Assembly (NCBI GenBank): GCA_017520825.1
Contig: JAFXEX010000026.1
Coordinates: forward strand, 62,001-126,000
Direction of reading: 5' to 3'
Source of the DNA: Clostridia bacterium
Lineage (GTDB): Bacteria > Bacillota > Clostridia > Oscillospirales > SIG627
DNA: 64,000 nucleotides
The position numbers were made by a program, and so were the translations under genes. Positions 24,641 to 34,379 of this stretch are shown piece after piece. Position 1 is the stretch's first letter. Each line of letters starts with the position of its first letter. A model generated the notes under the pieces. The model was not told where the DNA came from. It made no database searches and was given only the letters and a program-made list of their open reading frames with translations.

Positions 24641-25903
24641 ATGAAGATACTTGTAGTGGGAGCAGGTGGCAGAGAGCACGCCATAATTAAGAAGCTCCTT
24701 GAAAATAAAAAGGTTGAACATATCTGGGCGTTGCCCGGCAACGGTGGTATAGCCAAGGATGCCGAGTGCGTTAATATCGGTGCAAAGGATATTGACGGAA
24801 TTGTGGAATTTGCAAAGGCAAACAAGCCCGATTTTGCAGTAGTTGCCCCCGACGATCCCCTTGTGCTGGGCGCAGTTGACCGTCTTGAGGAATTGGGAAT
24901 TCCCTGCTTTGGACCCAACGCTGCAGCAGCAGAAATTGAGGGCAGTAAGATATTCTCAAAAAATCTTATGAAAAAGTATAATATCCCCACTGCCGAATAC
25001 GAAACCTTTGACGACCTTGAAAAAGCGCTTGCTTACGTCAGAACCAAGGATATGCCCATCGTTATCATGGCAGACGGTCTTGCTCTTGGTAAGGGTGTTA
25101 TAATAGCCGAAACTCTGGACGATGCCGAAAGGGCTCTCGTTATGATGATGAGCGAGGGTGCCTTCGGTAAGAGTGGTAGCAGGGTAGTGGTTGAGGAATT
25201 CCTCACGGGACCCGAGGTTTCGGTGCTTTCCTTTACAGACGGAAAGACAGTTGTTCCTATGGTTTCCTCAATGGACCACAAGAGAGCCCTTGACGGAGAT
25301 AAGGGCCTTAACACGGGTGGTATGGGAACCATTGCTCCCAACCCCTATTACACAAAGGAAATTGCAGATGAATGTATGGAGAAAATCTTTCTTCCTACCA
25401 TCAAGGCAATGAATTCCGAGGGACGCACCTTTAAGGGCTGTCTTTACTTCGGACTTATGCTCACCCCCAAGGGCCCCAAGGTGATTGAGTACAATTGCCG
25501 TTTCGGTGACCCTGAAACGCAGGTAGTTCTTCCCCTTATGGAAACCGACCTTCTGGACGCAATGGAAGCCGTAAGCGAGGAAAGACTTGCCGATACGGAG
25601 ATACGCTTTTCCGACGGAGCTGCCTGCTGCGTTGTTCACGCCTCAAAAGGATATCCCGAAAAGTACGAATCGGGCTTTGAAATCACCGAGGACGATATGG
25701 GTGACGCCTTCGTATACTACGCAGGTGCAAAGGCAGTTGACGGAAAAGTAATTACAGGTGGTGGCAGAGTGCTTGGCGTGGTTGCCAAGGGCGAAAGCCT
25801 TAAGGACGCTATAGATAAGGCGTACGAAGCAAGCGAAAAGGTGCATTTTGAAAACGACTTCTATCGCAAGGACATCGGTCAGAAGGCGCTGAAAGCACTT
25901 TAA
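24641..25903 (+). CDS. purD: Phosphoribosylamine-glycine ligase (GAR synthetase)
   Basis: 420 residues, ATP-grasp fold. N-terminus KILVVGAGGREHAIIKKL is the family signature. ATP-grasp residues follow in PIVIMADGLALGKGVIIA and VVEEFLTGPEVSVLSFTDG, and the metal-binding end is in IEYNCRFGDPETQVVLP. Length is normal for PurD. It takes the phosphoribosylamine made by PurF. Start ATG 24641 is 11 bases after the previous stop with an AAGGAGAGAATAG site. Confidence 0.97.
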   Translation: MKILVVGAGGREHAIIKKLLENKKVEHIWALPGNGGIAKDAECVNIGAKDIDGIVEFAKANKPDFAVVAPDDPLVLGAVDRLEELGIPCFGPNAAAAEIEGSKIFSKNLMKKYNIPTAEYETFDDLEKALAYVRTKDMPIVIMADGLALGKGVIIAETLDDAERALVMMMSEGAFGKSGSRVVVEEFLTGPEVSVLSFTDGKTVVPMVSSMDHKRALDGDKGLNTGGMGTIAPNPYYTKEIADECMEKIFLPTIKAMNSEGRTFKGCLYFGLMLTPKGPKVIEYNCRFGDPETQVVLPLMETDLLDAMEAVSEERLADTEIRFSDGAACCVVHASKGYPEKYESGFEITEDDMGDAFVYYAGAKAVDGKVITGGGRVLGVVAKGESLKDAIDKAYEASEKVHFENDFYRKDIGQKALKAL

Positions 25904-25947
25904 AGAACAGAAAAATAATCATAAAAGTTTAAGGTCAAGGAGACAGT

Positions 25948-28900
25948 ATGGTTTACCGTATCTATGTAGAAAAAAAGAAAACCGAGGCACACGAGGCAAA
26001 GGCTTTGCTTCGTGACCTTAGAAATTTCGTAGGACTTAAAGAGGTAGAGGACGTCAGAATAGTTAACCGATACGACGTTTCGGGAATTGAAAAGAAGCTT
26101 TTTGACAAAGCGATAAACACAGTTTTTTCAGAGCCTCAGCTTGACGACACAGGCGACACTCTTGATTTAAAGGACGGCGTTGCCTTCGCAGTGGAATATC
26201 TGCCCGGACAGTTTGACCAGAGAGCAGATTCTGCTGCGCAGTGTATACAGATAATCTCAAAGGGTGAAAGACCCGTTGTGCGCACGGCAAAGGTGTATAT
26301 TCTGTCTGGAAATATTACCGACGAGGTGCTTGAGCGCGTTAAGAAATACGTAATCAACCCCGTTGAATGCAGAGAAGCAGGACTTGAGACCGTTGACTCA
26401 CTTGAAAACGTAACCGAAGAGCCTGCAGACGTTGAGGTGCTTCAGGGCTTCTGTGAGCTTGACGTAGCAGGACTTCACAATTTCGTGGTAAGCCACGGTC
26501 TTGCAATGGATGACGCAGATATACTTTTCCTTCAGCATTATTTCAGAGACGAGGGAAGAGACCCCACTATCACAGAAATAAGAATGGTAGACACCTATTG
26601 GTCAGACCATTGCCGTCATACCACCTTCCTCACCAATATTGACTCGGTTGAATTTGAAGACGAAAAAATAGAGGAAACCTATAAGGCGTATATTGCCACT
26701 CGTGAAAGCATTGGCACTAAAAAGCCTATTTGTCTTATGGACCTTGCCACAATTGCCGCAAAGGCACTTTCAAGGGCAGGTAAGCTTGAAAAGCTGGACA
26801 AATCAGACGAAATAAACGCCTGCACCGTTAAAATCAAGGTAACGGTTGACGGTGAGCCTCAGGATTGGCTCCTTTTGTTCAAGAACGAAACACACAACCA
26901 CCCCACAGAAATCGAGCCCTTTGGTGGCGCAGCTACCTGTATTGGTGGCGCTATCCGTGACCCCCTTTCGGGACGCTCATACGTTTACGCTGCAATGCGT
27001 GTAACCGGTGCATCAGACCCCACGGGCGCAGTTGAAGATACTCTTGCAGGCAAGCTTCCCCAGAGAAAGCTTGTAACCACTGCAGCGCAGGGCTATTCCT
27101 CATACGGAAACCAAATCGGTCTTGCTACCTGTCAGGTAGATGAAATCTACCACGAGGGCTACGTGGCAAAGCATATGGAAATAGGCGCAGTATTGGGTGC
27201 TGCTCCTCAGAAGAACGTTCGCCGTGAATGTCCCTCACCCGACGACGTGGTAATACTCCTGGGTGGGAGAACGGGCAGAGACGGAATCGGTGGTGCTACC
27301 GGCTCCTCAAAATCCCATACCGAAGCCTCTCTCGGCTCTTGTGGAGCAGAGGTACAAAAGGGTAACGCCCCCGAAGAGCGCAAGCTTCAGAGACTTTTCC
27401 GTAACGAAGAGGCAGCAGTGCTTATCAAGCGCTGTAACGACTTTGGCGCAGGTGGTGTTTCGGTTGCTATCGGTGAGCTTGCCGACGGCTTACAGATAGA
27501 TCTTGACAAGGTTACCAAGAAATACGAAGGACTTGACGGAACCGAGCTTGCAATTTCAGAGTCTCAGGAGCGTATGGCAGTAGTGGTAGCTCCCGAGGAT
27601 GCAGAGCGCTTTATGGAGCTGGCAAACAGCGAAAACCTTGAAGCAACCGTAGTTGCAAGGGTAACCGAAGAGCCCAGACTTACAATGAGCTGGCGTGGAA
27701 AGAAGATAGTTGATATCTCACGTGAATTCCTCAATTCAAACGGAGCGCCCAAGCATATAGACGTAAAGGTTGCAAAGCCTGCCCTTCACACAAAGCCCTT
27801 GTACAATAGCTTTACAGAGGGAATGAAGGCTACGGCAGAGGATCTTCTCGTTTGCTCGAGAAGAGGTCTTTGCGAGCGCTTTGACTCCACAATCGGCGCT
27901 ACTACCGTAATGATGCCCTTCGGTGGAAAAAATCAGCTTACTCCATCTCAGGCAATGGTAAATAAGCTTCCCGTTGAAATCGGACAGACCGACGACGTGT
28001 CCTTTTTGTCCTGGGGATATAACCCCTATATCAGTGAAAAGAGCTCATACCACGGCGCATATCTTGCCGTTGTAGAGTCACTTTCAAAGCTGGTGGCAAC
28101 GGGTGGAGATATAAGCGAGGATACCTATTTTACCTATCAGGAATATTTTGAAAAGCCTCTTCGTGACCCCAAGCGCTGGGGCAAGCCCATGGCAGCGCTT
28201 CTTGGCGCCTTCAAGGCTCAGATGGACTTTGAAATAGCATCTATCGGTGGAAAGGACTCAATGAGTGGCTCCTTTGAAAAGATAGACGTACCTCCCACAC
28301 TCGTATCCTTTGCAGTTACCGTTGGAAAGACCGACGACGTAATTACCTCGGAATTCAAGGCAGGGGGACACAAGACGGTGCTTATCACTCCCGTCTACGA
28401 GGACGCTCTTATGCCCTCACCCTCTTCTCAGAAAAAGGTGTTTGAGGCAGTTACAAGGCTTATCCGTGAAAAGAAAGCAGTTGCAGTCAGAGCGCTTGGC
28501 TACGGTGGTGTTGCCGAGGCAGTGTTCAAGATGGCTATCGGTAACTCAATCGGCTTTAAGTTTGCTGAGGGAATTGCCCTTGACAAGCTTTTCGGCTACG
28601 GCTACGGCTCCTTTGTAGTTGAGCTTGCCGACGGCGTGTCAACCGACGGCTATTGCGTGCTTGGTGAAACCGTTGCAGAGGAAAGCATTTCCTACGGCAA
28701 CGAAGCTCTGTCACTTGACACTCTTCTTGAATATTACAACGGAAAGCTTGAAAAGGTTTATCCCACCAAGGCTGCTCACAGTGAAGCCGTTCCCGAGGTG
28801 TTCTCCTATAAAGCGCCCACTACCTATAAGGCAAAGAACGGCGCTCCCCGTCCTCGCGTACTCATACCAGTGTTCCCCGGAACAAACTGTGAATACGACA

Positions 28901-29646
28901 GTGCGAGAGCAATGCGTGAGGCAGGTGCAGAGCCCGAAATATTCGTTATAAATAACCTTACTGCACAGGGAATTGCCGATTCGGTACATAAGTTTGCTCT
29001 TTCGGCAGCTAATTCTCAGATTATCTTTATCCCCGGTGGCTTCTCGGGTGGTGACGAGCCCGACGGATCAGGTAAGTTTATCACTGCATTTTTCCGTAAC
29101 GGCGAGATAAGTGACGAGGTGAAGAGCCTTCTCGAGCTTCGTGACGGTCTTATGTGTGGAATTTGTAACGGCTTCCAGGCTCTTATAAAGCTGGGACTTG
29201 TTCCCTTCGGTCAGATTCTTGACCCCTCGGTGTCATTCCCCACTCTTGCAGGTAACATAATTTCACGACATCAGTCAAGAATAGTAAGAGTAAGAGTTGC
29301 ATCCAATAAGTCACCCTGGCTTGCGGGAGTAGAGGTAGGCGAGGTTTACAACGTGCCCATTTCTCACGGCGAGGGAAGATTCCTTGCATCAGATGAGCTT
29401 ATAAAAACTCTTGCCGACAACGGACAGATTGCAACTCAGTATTGCGACGCCTTCGGCAAGCCTACTATGGATATTGACTTCAACCCCAACGGCTCGGCTC
29501 AGGCGATAGAGGGTATCCTTTCGCCCGACGGCAGAGTTATCGGTAAGATGGGACATTCAGAGCGTATCGGTAACGGCCTTTACAAGAACGTTGAGGGCAA
29601 TTACGATATGAAGCTCTTTGACTCGGCAGTTAAGTATTATAAATAA
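25948..29646 (+). CDS. purL: FGAM synthase, fused PurL-PurQ form
   Basis: 1232 residues in one chain. The N-terminal PurS-like section, then two AIRS-like halves with NETHNHPTEIEPFGGAATC (ATP/FGAR site) and SKSHTEASLGSCG, and a C-terminal class I glutaminase domain from about residue 970 (VLIPVFPGTNCEYDSARAM). The glutaminase nucleophile is in GLMCGICNGFQ, Cys1073. It matches the second clade of long FGAM synthases known in Clostridia and Bacteroidetes. In contrast to PurF of the same operon, its glutaminase cysteine is intact. No purS or purQ gene is needed. Confidence 0.96.
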   Translation: MVYRIYVEKKKTEAHEAKALLRDLRNFVGLKEVEDVRIVNRYDVSGIEKKLFDKAINTVFSEPQLDDTGDTLDLKDGVAFAVEYLPGQFDQRADSAAQCIQIISKGERPVVRTAKVYILSGNITDEVLERVKKYVINPVECREAGLETVDSLENVTEEPADVEVLQGFCELDVAGLHNFVVSHGLAMDDADILFLQHYFRDEGRDPTITEIRMVDTYWSDHCRHTTFLTNIDSVEFEDEKIEETYKAYIATRESIGTKKPICLMDLATIAAKALSRAGKLEKLDKSDEINACTVKIKVTVDGEPQDWLLLFKNETHNHPTEIEPFGGAATCIGGAIRDPLSGRSYVYAAMRVTGASDPTGAVEDTLAGKLPQRKLVTTAAQGYSSYGNQIGLATCQVDEIYHEGYVAKHMEIGAVLGAAPQKNVRRECPSPDDVVILLGGRTGRDGIGGATGSSKSHTEASLGSCGAEVQKGNAPEERKLQRLFRNEEAAVLIKRCNDFGAGGVSVAIGELADGLQIDLDKVTKKYEGLDGTELAISESQERMAVVVAPEDAERFMELANSENLEATVVARVTEEPRLTMSWRGKKIVDISREFLNSNGAPKHIDVKVAKPALHTKPLYNSFTEGMKATAEDLLVCSRRGLCERFDSTIGATTVMMPFGGKNQLTPSQAMVNKLPVEIGQTDDVSFLSWGYNPYISEKSSYHGAYLAVVESLSKLVATGGDISEDTYFTYQEYFEKPLRDPKRWGKPMAALLGAFKAQMDFEIASIGGKDSMSGSFEKIDVPPTLVSFAVTVGKTDDVITSEFKAGGHKTVLITPVYEDALMPSPSSQKKVFEAVTRLIREKKAVAVRALGYGGVAEAVFKMAIGNSIGFKFAEGIALDKLFGYGYGSFVVELADGVSTDGYCVLGETVAEESISYGNEALSLDTLLEYYNGKLEKVYPTKAAHSEAVPEVFSYKAPTTYKAKNGAPRPRVLIPVFPGTNCEYDSARAMREAGAEPEIFVINNLTAQGIADSVHKFALSAANSQIIFIPGGFSGGDEPDGSGKFITAFFRNGEISDEVKSLLELRDGLMCGICNGFQALIKLGLVPFGQILDPSVSFPTLAGNIISRHQSRIVRVRVASNKSPWLAGVEVGEVYNVPISHGEGRFLASDELIKTLADNGQIATQYCDAFGKPTMDIDFNPNGSAQAIEGILSPDGRVIGKMGHSERIGNGLYKNVEGNYDMKLFDSAVKYYK

Positions 29647-29662
29647 GATTGAGGACAATACT

Positions 29663-30757
29663 ATGAAAAAAATATTACTGTTACTTTTGGTCGTTACTTT
29701 AATTCTTACCTTTGCTTCATGTGAAAAGGAAGCAACCCCCACCCCTCCTGATGAAAATGGTGAAAAGGTTTCAGACGTTGTGGAAAACAAGGATGAAGCT
29801 CCCGATACCACAGAACCCGAAGCTCCTTCGGTATCGGTAACCTATGAAGAGGCAAAGCTCAATTCGGGATATATCTGTATTGAAGAATTCAAGTCGGTGG
29901 CGCTGAAGAAGGACGGAACCATGGTGGGTCTCAACGACGGCTACCCCATTCCCGATTCAGTGCTTGAAGAGTGTGGCGTCAATAAGCAGGACATTGTAAA
30001 GTTCCTTTGCGCAGGCTACGGCTATGACACGGTCGCTCTTACCAAGGACGGAAAAACCACAAGGATTACAGTAGCAAATGACGAGCCCTGCCTTGAAAAC
30101 GTTAAGGACATCATCTTTTCACCCTCCTATTCACACGACGACAATATTATCTGCGTTATGAAGGACGGAAGAGTGTTGACTACCATAAAGTCGCTTGTGC
30201 TTGATGAAAGAGCTTATATTGACGGAATTACCGACGCAGTTGAGGCAACTCGAGGAGCAGACCACAGAAGCGTTACCGTTACCCACGCAGACGGAACAGT
30301 CAGCGTTTGGGCTGAGGGAGACGTTCTTGACCAGATAAACACAGAGCAGGCATCTCTCCTTGAAGAGATTTCAGGCTGGACGGATATCGTTCTTGCTCAC
30401 GGAAACAGTGGAAACACGTATTTGGGTGGCGAAAATTATTTCTACGTAGGACTTAAAAAGGACGGAACAGTAGTTGCCACAGGCTCATATGCAGAGCTTG
30501 TTAAGGACTGGAAAAATATCGCCTATATCGACACCGGCTACGGAGTTATAGCAGGTCTTACAACAGACGGTCGCGTGCTTGTTGTAGGTGAGTGTAGTGG
30601 AGAGGCTTCATACGACGGCGTAAGCCCGACTGAATGGGAAAACGTGGTTGGTATAAGCGTTTCTACCGAAGGCAGAATGCTTGGCTTGACCAATGACGGC
30701 ACGGTTATCGGTCATTGGCGTGGAAGCGAAGGCGAAAACGGCTTCGGACCTTTTTAA
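29663..30757 (+). CDS. Lipoprotein with RCC1-like repeats
   Basis: 364 residues from ATG 29663. A signal peptide with lipobox (TLILTFASCEK) predicts lipid attachment at Cys19 or so, followed by a Pro/Glu/Thr-rich linker. The mature part contains about seven short repeats of the type VALKKDGTMVG, VALTKDGKTT, VGLKKDGTVVATGSY, AGLTTDGRVLVVGE and LGLTNDGTVIGHW, the pattern of RCC1/BNR-like beta-propeller blades. Surface binding or scaffolding is likely; partner unknown. It lies 16 bases behind purL and may be read from the purine operon, but it has no evident purine role. Confidence 0.85.
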   Translation: MKKILLLLLVVTLILTFASCEKEATPTPPDENGEKVSDVVENKDEAPDTTEPEAPSVSVTYEEAKLNSGYICIEEFKSVALKKDGTMVGLNDGYPIPDSVLEECGVNKQDIVKFLCAGYGYDTVALTKDGKTTRITVANDEPCLENVKDIIFSPSYSHDDNIICVMKDGRVLTTIKSLVLDERAYIDGITDAVEATRGADHRSVTVTHADGTVSVWAEGDVLDQINTEQASLLEEISGWTDIVLAHGNSGNTYLGGENYFYVGLKKDGTVVATGSYAELVKDWKNIAYIDTGYGVIAGLTTDGRVLVVGECSGEASYDGVSPTEWENVVGISVSTEGRMLGLTNDGTVIGHWRGSEGENGFGPF

Positions 30758-30769
30758 TAAAGGAATTTG

Positions 30770-31108
30770 ATGAAAGAAAAGATAAAAGCAGTATTAAAAA
30801 ACGTAATTGAGTTTTTACTCAACCCCCGTTTGCTCCTATGCTTTGGAATTGCATGGCTTATAACGAACGGGTGGTCATATATACTGTTTACTGTGGGAAC
30901 GGTTTATGAAATTACCTGGATGGTAACCCTTTCGGGCGCATATCTGACGTTTCTTTGGCTTCCTGTTTCTCCCGAAAAGCTGGTAACCGTAGCTCTCGCA
31001 GTAGCCTTGTTGCGCATTTTCTTTCCAAACGACCAGAAAACTCTTAGCAAGCTGAAGCGCTTGCACAAAAGGATTTCACAAAAATTCAAAAAGAATGGCA
31101 AAAATTAA
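30770..31108 (+). CDS. Small membrane protein of unknown function
   Basis: 112 residues from ATG 30770 (AAAGGAATTTG; a TTG three bases before is also in frame). Three hydrophobic segments are visible: LLLCFGIAWLITNGWSYILF, ITWMVTLSGAYLTFLWLPVS and LVTVALAVALLRIFFP. The C-terminus is strongly basic (KLKRLHKRISQKFKKNGKN) and should be cytoplasmic. I recall similar orphan membrane proteins in Clostridia with no assigned function. It is the last gene before a strong terminator. Confidence 0.78.
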   Translation: MKEKIKAVLKNVIEFLLNPRLLLCFGIAWLITNGWSYILFTVGTVYEITWMVTLSGAYLTFLWLPVSPEKLVTVALAVALLRIFFPNDQKTLSKLKRLHKRISQKFKKNGKN

Positions 31109-31114
31109 GCCTTA

Positions 31115-31149
31115 AAAAAGGGACTGTAAAAATTTTACAGTCCCTTTTT
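31115..31149. terminator. Bidirectional terminator between converging genes
   Basis: GGGACTGTAAA (31120-31130) pairs with TTTACAGTCCC (31134-31144), flanked by A5 and T5. It serves the purine/lipoprotein unit on the plus strand and the CapA-like gene on the minus strand. Confidence 0.88.
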
Positions 31150-31150
31150 G

Positions 31151-32236
31151 CTATCTTTCGTTTGTTTCGTTAGCTGTCTTGTTCAGCTCACGCCATATAT
31201 CACTGTGCGCCTCGCAATCAAGGTAATGTCCGAAGCGCTTAATATCAGTCTCCGTACACCCCTCCGTATAGGCGTTGGCTATACATTCCAGATAATACTT
31301 TGCTACGGTGTCAACGTATTCCTTCCAGCCCTGCTTCCAGCTACCGTCCTTCATAGCATCTGAAAGCCTTTCGAAACGGTCAAGTATTTCCTGCTTTTCC
31401 TCGCCCTTGGCAAGAGAGATTCCATTTTCGCCCGTTACAACGGGGATAAATTCAATACCGTTGGTTTTGGTATCGTATCTTACGGCAAGGCAGGAATACC
31501 ACCCTGTGCTCATTCCGGGCCATACGAAATGGAAATTACCCTGTCCGTAAAACAGATGGGAATTGCCGTACTTTTCATAGGAACATATACAATGGCTATG
31601 CTGACCAAGCACCATATCGGCGCCGTTGTCGGCAAGTGCGTGATAAAGCTTTACAAGTCTTGGAGAGGGATATGCGCAATGCTCTTTGCCACCGTGATAA
31701 ATAACTATAACTCTGTCATATTTTGCCTTTGCCTCTCTTACGTCGGCAACTGTATCGTAGCAGTCAAAAGGGCGTGCGCCCATTCTGTCCTCAAGAGCAT
31801 AGGTGTACTCGTGCTCGCAAACGGCAATGATGCAGATTTTTTCTCCGTCCTTTTCAACCACGTAGTTTTTGCGTGAATCCTCGTAGTTGTCACCAAAGCC
31901 CGTGTAATCCAGCCCTGCCGCTTCAAGCGCCTTTTGCGTATCACGCCAGCCTTCTATTCCAAAATCAAAGATGTGGTTATTGCTTACACCACACACGGTA
32001 ACGCCTACTGACTTTAATACCTCGGCAGTTTCCTTGGGCGCTTTAAGGTTAGGTCCAAACTTTTCAATGGCGTTCTCACTGTCTGTGAGGGCACATTCAA
32101 GGTTAACGTAATTTATTCCGTTACCCTGAAAAATCTGTACGGCGTCTCCAAAAAGCTCGGGAACGTTCTTTTCCCTGAAAAGAGCTTTTACGTTTTCTGC
32201 CTTGGGACATACGTCGCCAACAAATAATGCTTTCAT
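31151..32236 (-). CDS. CapA-family metallophosphatase-like protein
   Basis: 361 residues with the PGA_cap (CapA) fold, related to calcineurin-like phosphoesterases. Motifs: FVGDVCP at the N-terminus, VNLECALTD, SNNHIFDFGIEGWRDT (the NNH-D motif), HGGKEHCAYPS and GQHSHCICSYEKYG. There is no signal peptide or membrane segment, so it is a cytoplasmic form rather than the surface CapA of poly-gamma-glutamate systems. Substrate unknown; similar proteins are encoded near capsule loci, but here no poly-glutamate genes are seen. Site AAGGAGAGAAAT precedes ATG 32236. Confidence 0.85.
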   Translation of the reverse strand: MKALFVGDVCPKAENVKALFREKNVPELFGDAVQIFQGNGINYVNLECALTDSENAIEKFGPNLKAPKETAEVLKSVGVTVCGVSNNHIFDFGIEGWRDTQKALEAAGLDYTGFGDNYEDSRKNYVVEKDGEKICIIAVCEHEYTYALEDRMGARPFDCYDTVADVREAKAKYDRVIVIYHGGKEHCAYPSPRLVKLYHALADNGADMVLGQHSHCICSYEKYGNSHLFYGQGNFHFVWPGMSTGWYSCLAVRYDTKTNGIEFIPVVTGENGISLAKGEEKQEILDRFERLSDAMKDGSWKQGWKEYVDTVAKYYLECIANAYTEGCTETDIKRFGHYLDCEAHSDIWRELNKTANETNER

Positions 32237-32255
32237 ATTTCTCTCCTTGTATTTA

Positions 32256-32283
32256 TTGACTTTTTTGTTATTTATTGTATAAT
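32256..32283 (+). promoter_or_regulatory. Promoter of the O-antigen-ligase-like gene
   Basis: TTGACT (32256-32261), 16 bases, TATAAT (32278-32283). It lies in the divergent gap with the CapA-like gene. Confidence 0.75.
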
Positions 32284-32318
32284 TTAATAAAAACTATCGA
32301 AAGGGGAAACGCAGAGTG

Positions 32319-33563
32319 ATGAGACAGACAAGGCTGACGCAAATTTACGTATACGCAATGCTTACACTATTTCTGTTTTTTACGGGATTTCACGGCTATA
32401 CGGCAATTTTCGACGCAAAATGCACCGTTTTTACTGCCTTGAGTCTGGTCTATATCGCAGGAATTTTAATTCTTGGCGTTTCAAAAAGAAGAGCCACTGT
32501 GTCCGAGGTCTGCGCCCTTGCTTATTTATTCTTCACTCTATTGTCAGCCCTCTCGTCCCGATATTTCCCGAGAACTCTGTTGGGCGTTTCTCGGTTTGAG
32601 GGCGCTTTCACCATAGGGATATACGTTTTCGTTTTTATTTTCACGTCACGCCATTGGCAATGGAAGGATAGCTTTATTCCCTTTGTTTCAATTGTAATGA
32701 CAGTTCAGTCGGTTGTGGTTTTGCTTCAGCTTATGGGCTTTAACGCCCTTTGGCTCTATCCCCAAGGGACTGACTATTATATTGCTATAGAGCGCTATAA
32801 CGGAGCGTTTATTTCCACCGTAGGAAACGCCGATATTGCCTCTGCTTTTTTCTCCTTGATGACGCCTGTTCTGTGGGCCCTGTTTTTCGGTTGTAAAAAG
32901 TACAGACCCATAACGCTTATATCGGCAATACTGTCGCTTATCTGCCTTATGCTTATGTCGGTGACGGCAGGAGTTGTGGCAATGATTGTTACGCTTTTTG
33001 CCTTTCTTTTTATCCTCTTGCCCTGGAAATTTGCAATTATTACCACGGGTGTAACCGTTGCAGTTTTTCTGCTCCTCGTAGGACTTTTGCCCTTCAAAAG
33101 TGGAACTCTGCTTGAGCTGCAGCTTCTTTTAAAGGGCGAGCTTGACGGAGATTTCGGCTCGGGACGAATTCATATATGGCAGGAGGTTTTGAGCAAGGTT
33201 AAGGATAATTTGTGGCTTGGCACGGGACCCGACACTATGCTTTTAGAGGATATTGAGCCCTTTACCAAGATAATAGACGGAAAAACCGTCACCCGAAGAA
33301 TAGATATTGCCCACAACGATTATCTCAACGTTTTGTTTCATCAGGGCGTTTTTGCCCTTACTTCTTATGTGGGTATTGTTCTGTCATCTCTTTGGAAATG
33401 GTATAAAAACGGCACGAAAAGCATTGCCGTTACGGCGTTGGGCTTGGGCGTTTTCGCCTATGCCTGCCATATGCTTTTCAGCTTTTCTGCCTGCACGTCG
33501 GCAATTTTCTTCTGGATAATGCTGGGTATGTTGAATTCTCAAACCAGAGAATTACAGCCCTAA
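32319..33563 (+). CDS. O-antigen ligase/polymerase-like membrane protein
   Basis: 414 residues, about ten to twelve hydrophobic helices. The extracytoplasmic loop typical of the Wzy_C/O-antigen ligase family holds GSGRIHIWQEVLSKVKDNLWLGTGPDTM, and further on IAHNDYLNVLFHQGVFAL (conserved His and the (L/F)xxxG element). Such proteins join or polymerise polysaccharide chains from lipid carriers, or glycosylate proteins. It is isolated from the large exopolysaccharide locus that starts 8 kb away and has its own promoter. Start is ATG 32319, or GTG 32316 three bases earlier. The 3' end overlaps the converging HAD gene by 12 bases. Confidence 0.85.
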   Translation: MRQTRLTQIYVYAMLTLFLFFTGFHGYTAIFDAKCTVFTALSLVYIAGILILGVSKRRATVSEVCALAYLFFTLLSALSSRYFPRTLLGVSRFEGAFTIGIYVFVFIFTSRHWQWKDSFIPFVSIVMTVQSVVVLLQLMGFNALWLYPQGTDYYIAIERYNGAFISTVGNADIASAFFSLMTPVLWALFFGCKKYRPITLISAILSLICLMLMSVTAGVVAMIVTLFAFLFILLPWKFAIITTGVTVAVFLLLVGLLPFKSGTLLELQLLLKGELDGDFGSGRIHIWQEVLSKVKDNLWLGTGPDTMLLEDIEPFTKIIDGKTVTRRIDIAHNDYLNVLFHQGVFALTSYVGIVLSSLWKWYKNGTKSIAVTALGLGVFAYACHMLFSFSACTSAIFFWIMLGMLNSQTRELQP

Positions 33564-34373
33564 CAAGCCCTTTTCCAATTCTTCTACGGTTTTTGCTATT
33601 GCGTGCTCGTTGTTGCTGACTGTGATTCGGTCGGCAACTGCCTTTGCCTCAGGGCAGGCGTTTGCTACTGCAATTCCTACCTTGGCGTTGCGAAGCATTT
33701 CTATATCGTTGTTGTAATCTCCCAGAGCTATGGTCTTGTTTATATCTATTCCGAGAATTCCGGCAAGCTTTTTCATGCCGTAGCCCTTGTGTACACCCTT
33801 GGGTAAAATTTCATAGAGCGTTTTTTCCGAACGTATAAAATCGAAGTCCTTGCTTAAGGGATGCTCTGCAAGAAGCTGTGCTACCTTGAGCAGGGCTTCT
33901 TCTCTATGGTCAACGAAAAGTATTTTTGCAAAATCCACGGATATATTTTTATAATCTGCCACGTTGTTGGGAACCCCCGTTACTTCACGGAACACCTTTT
34001 GCGCAAGATTTTCCTTGCAGAAATATATTTTGTCCAGAGCGTTTATCTGTACGCCCACGTCCTCCACTCTCTCTACCACGTAGTCCACAAGCTTCAAGGA
34101 CTCCCTTGACATAATCTGCGCCCATACGTATTGGCATTTTACGTGGTCGTAAATGCCTCCACCGTTTATACATACGAAGGGAGCGTTTGGCACGACGGTA
34201 TCGTAAATGCTTTTTGCAAAAAACGGCATTCTGCCCGTCACGAAGGTGAACGCTCCACCCTCCGACTTGAAATATTCTATGGCGTCTATATTCTCCTTGG
34301 AGATGCTTTTGTCGTCTGAAAGAAGTGTGCCGTCAAGGTCGGTACACATAAGAATTCCCTTAAATTTGTCCAT
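33552..34373 (-). CDS. Cof-type HAD-IIB phosphatase
   Basis: 273 residues. HAD motif I DLDGTLLSDD (N-terminus), motif II FVTGRMP, and the C-terminal motifs KGYGMKKLAGILGI and ALGDYNNDIEML (motif IV), with an IIB cap between. The family dephosphorylates sugar phosphates and cofactors such as FMN or PLP; substrate not predictable. It lies 6 bases downstream of the AraC regulator and is probably co-transcribed with it. Confidence 0.92.
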   Translation of the reverse strand: MDKFKGILMCTDLDGTLLSDDKSISKENIDAIEYFKSEGGAFTFVTGRMPFFAKSIYDTVVPNAPFVCINGGGIYDHVKCQYVWAQIMSRESLKLVDYVVERVEDVGVQINALDKIYFCKENLAQKVFREVTGVPNNVADYKNISVDFAKILFVDHREEALLKVAQLLAEHPLSKDFDFIRSEKTLYEILPKGVHKGYGMKKLAGILGIDINKTIALGDYNNDIEMLRNAKVGIAVANACPEAKAVADRITVSNNEHAIAKTVEELEKGLLGL

Positions 34374-34379
34374 AATTTT

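Noticed and set aside
33552..33563. The 12-base convergent overlap as a sign of a frameshift
   Set aside because: Both protein ends look natural for their families and the reading frames are intact. Short convergent overlaps are common.
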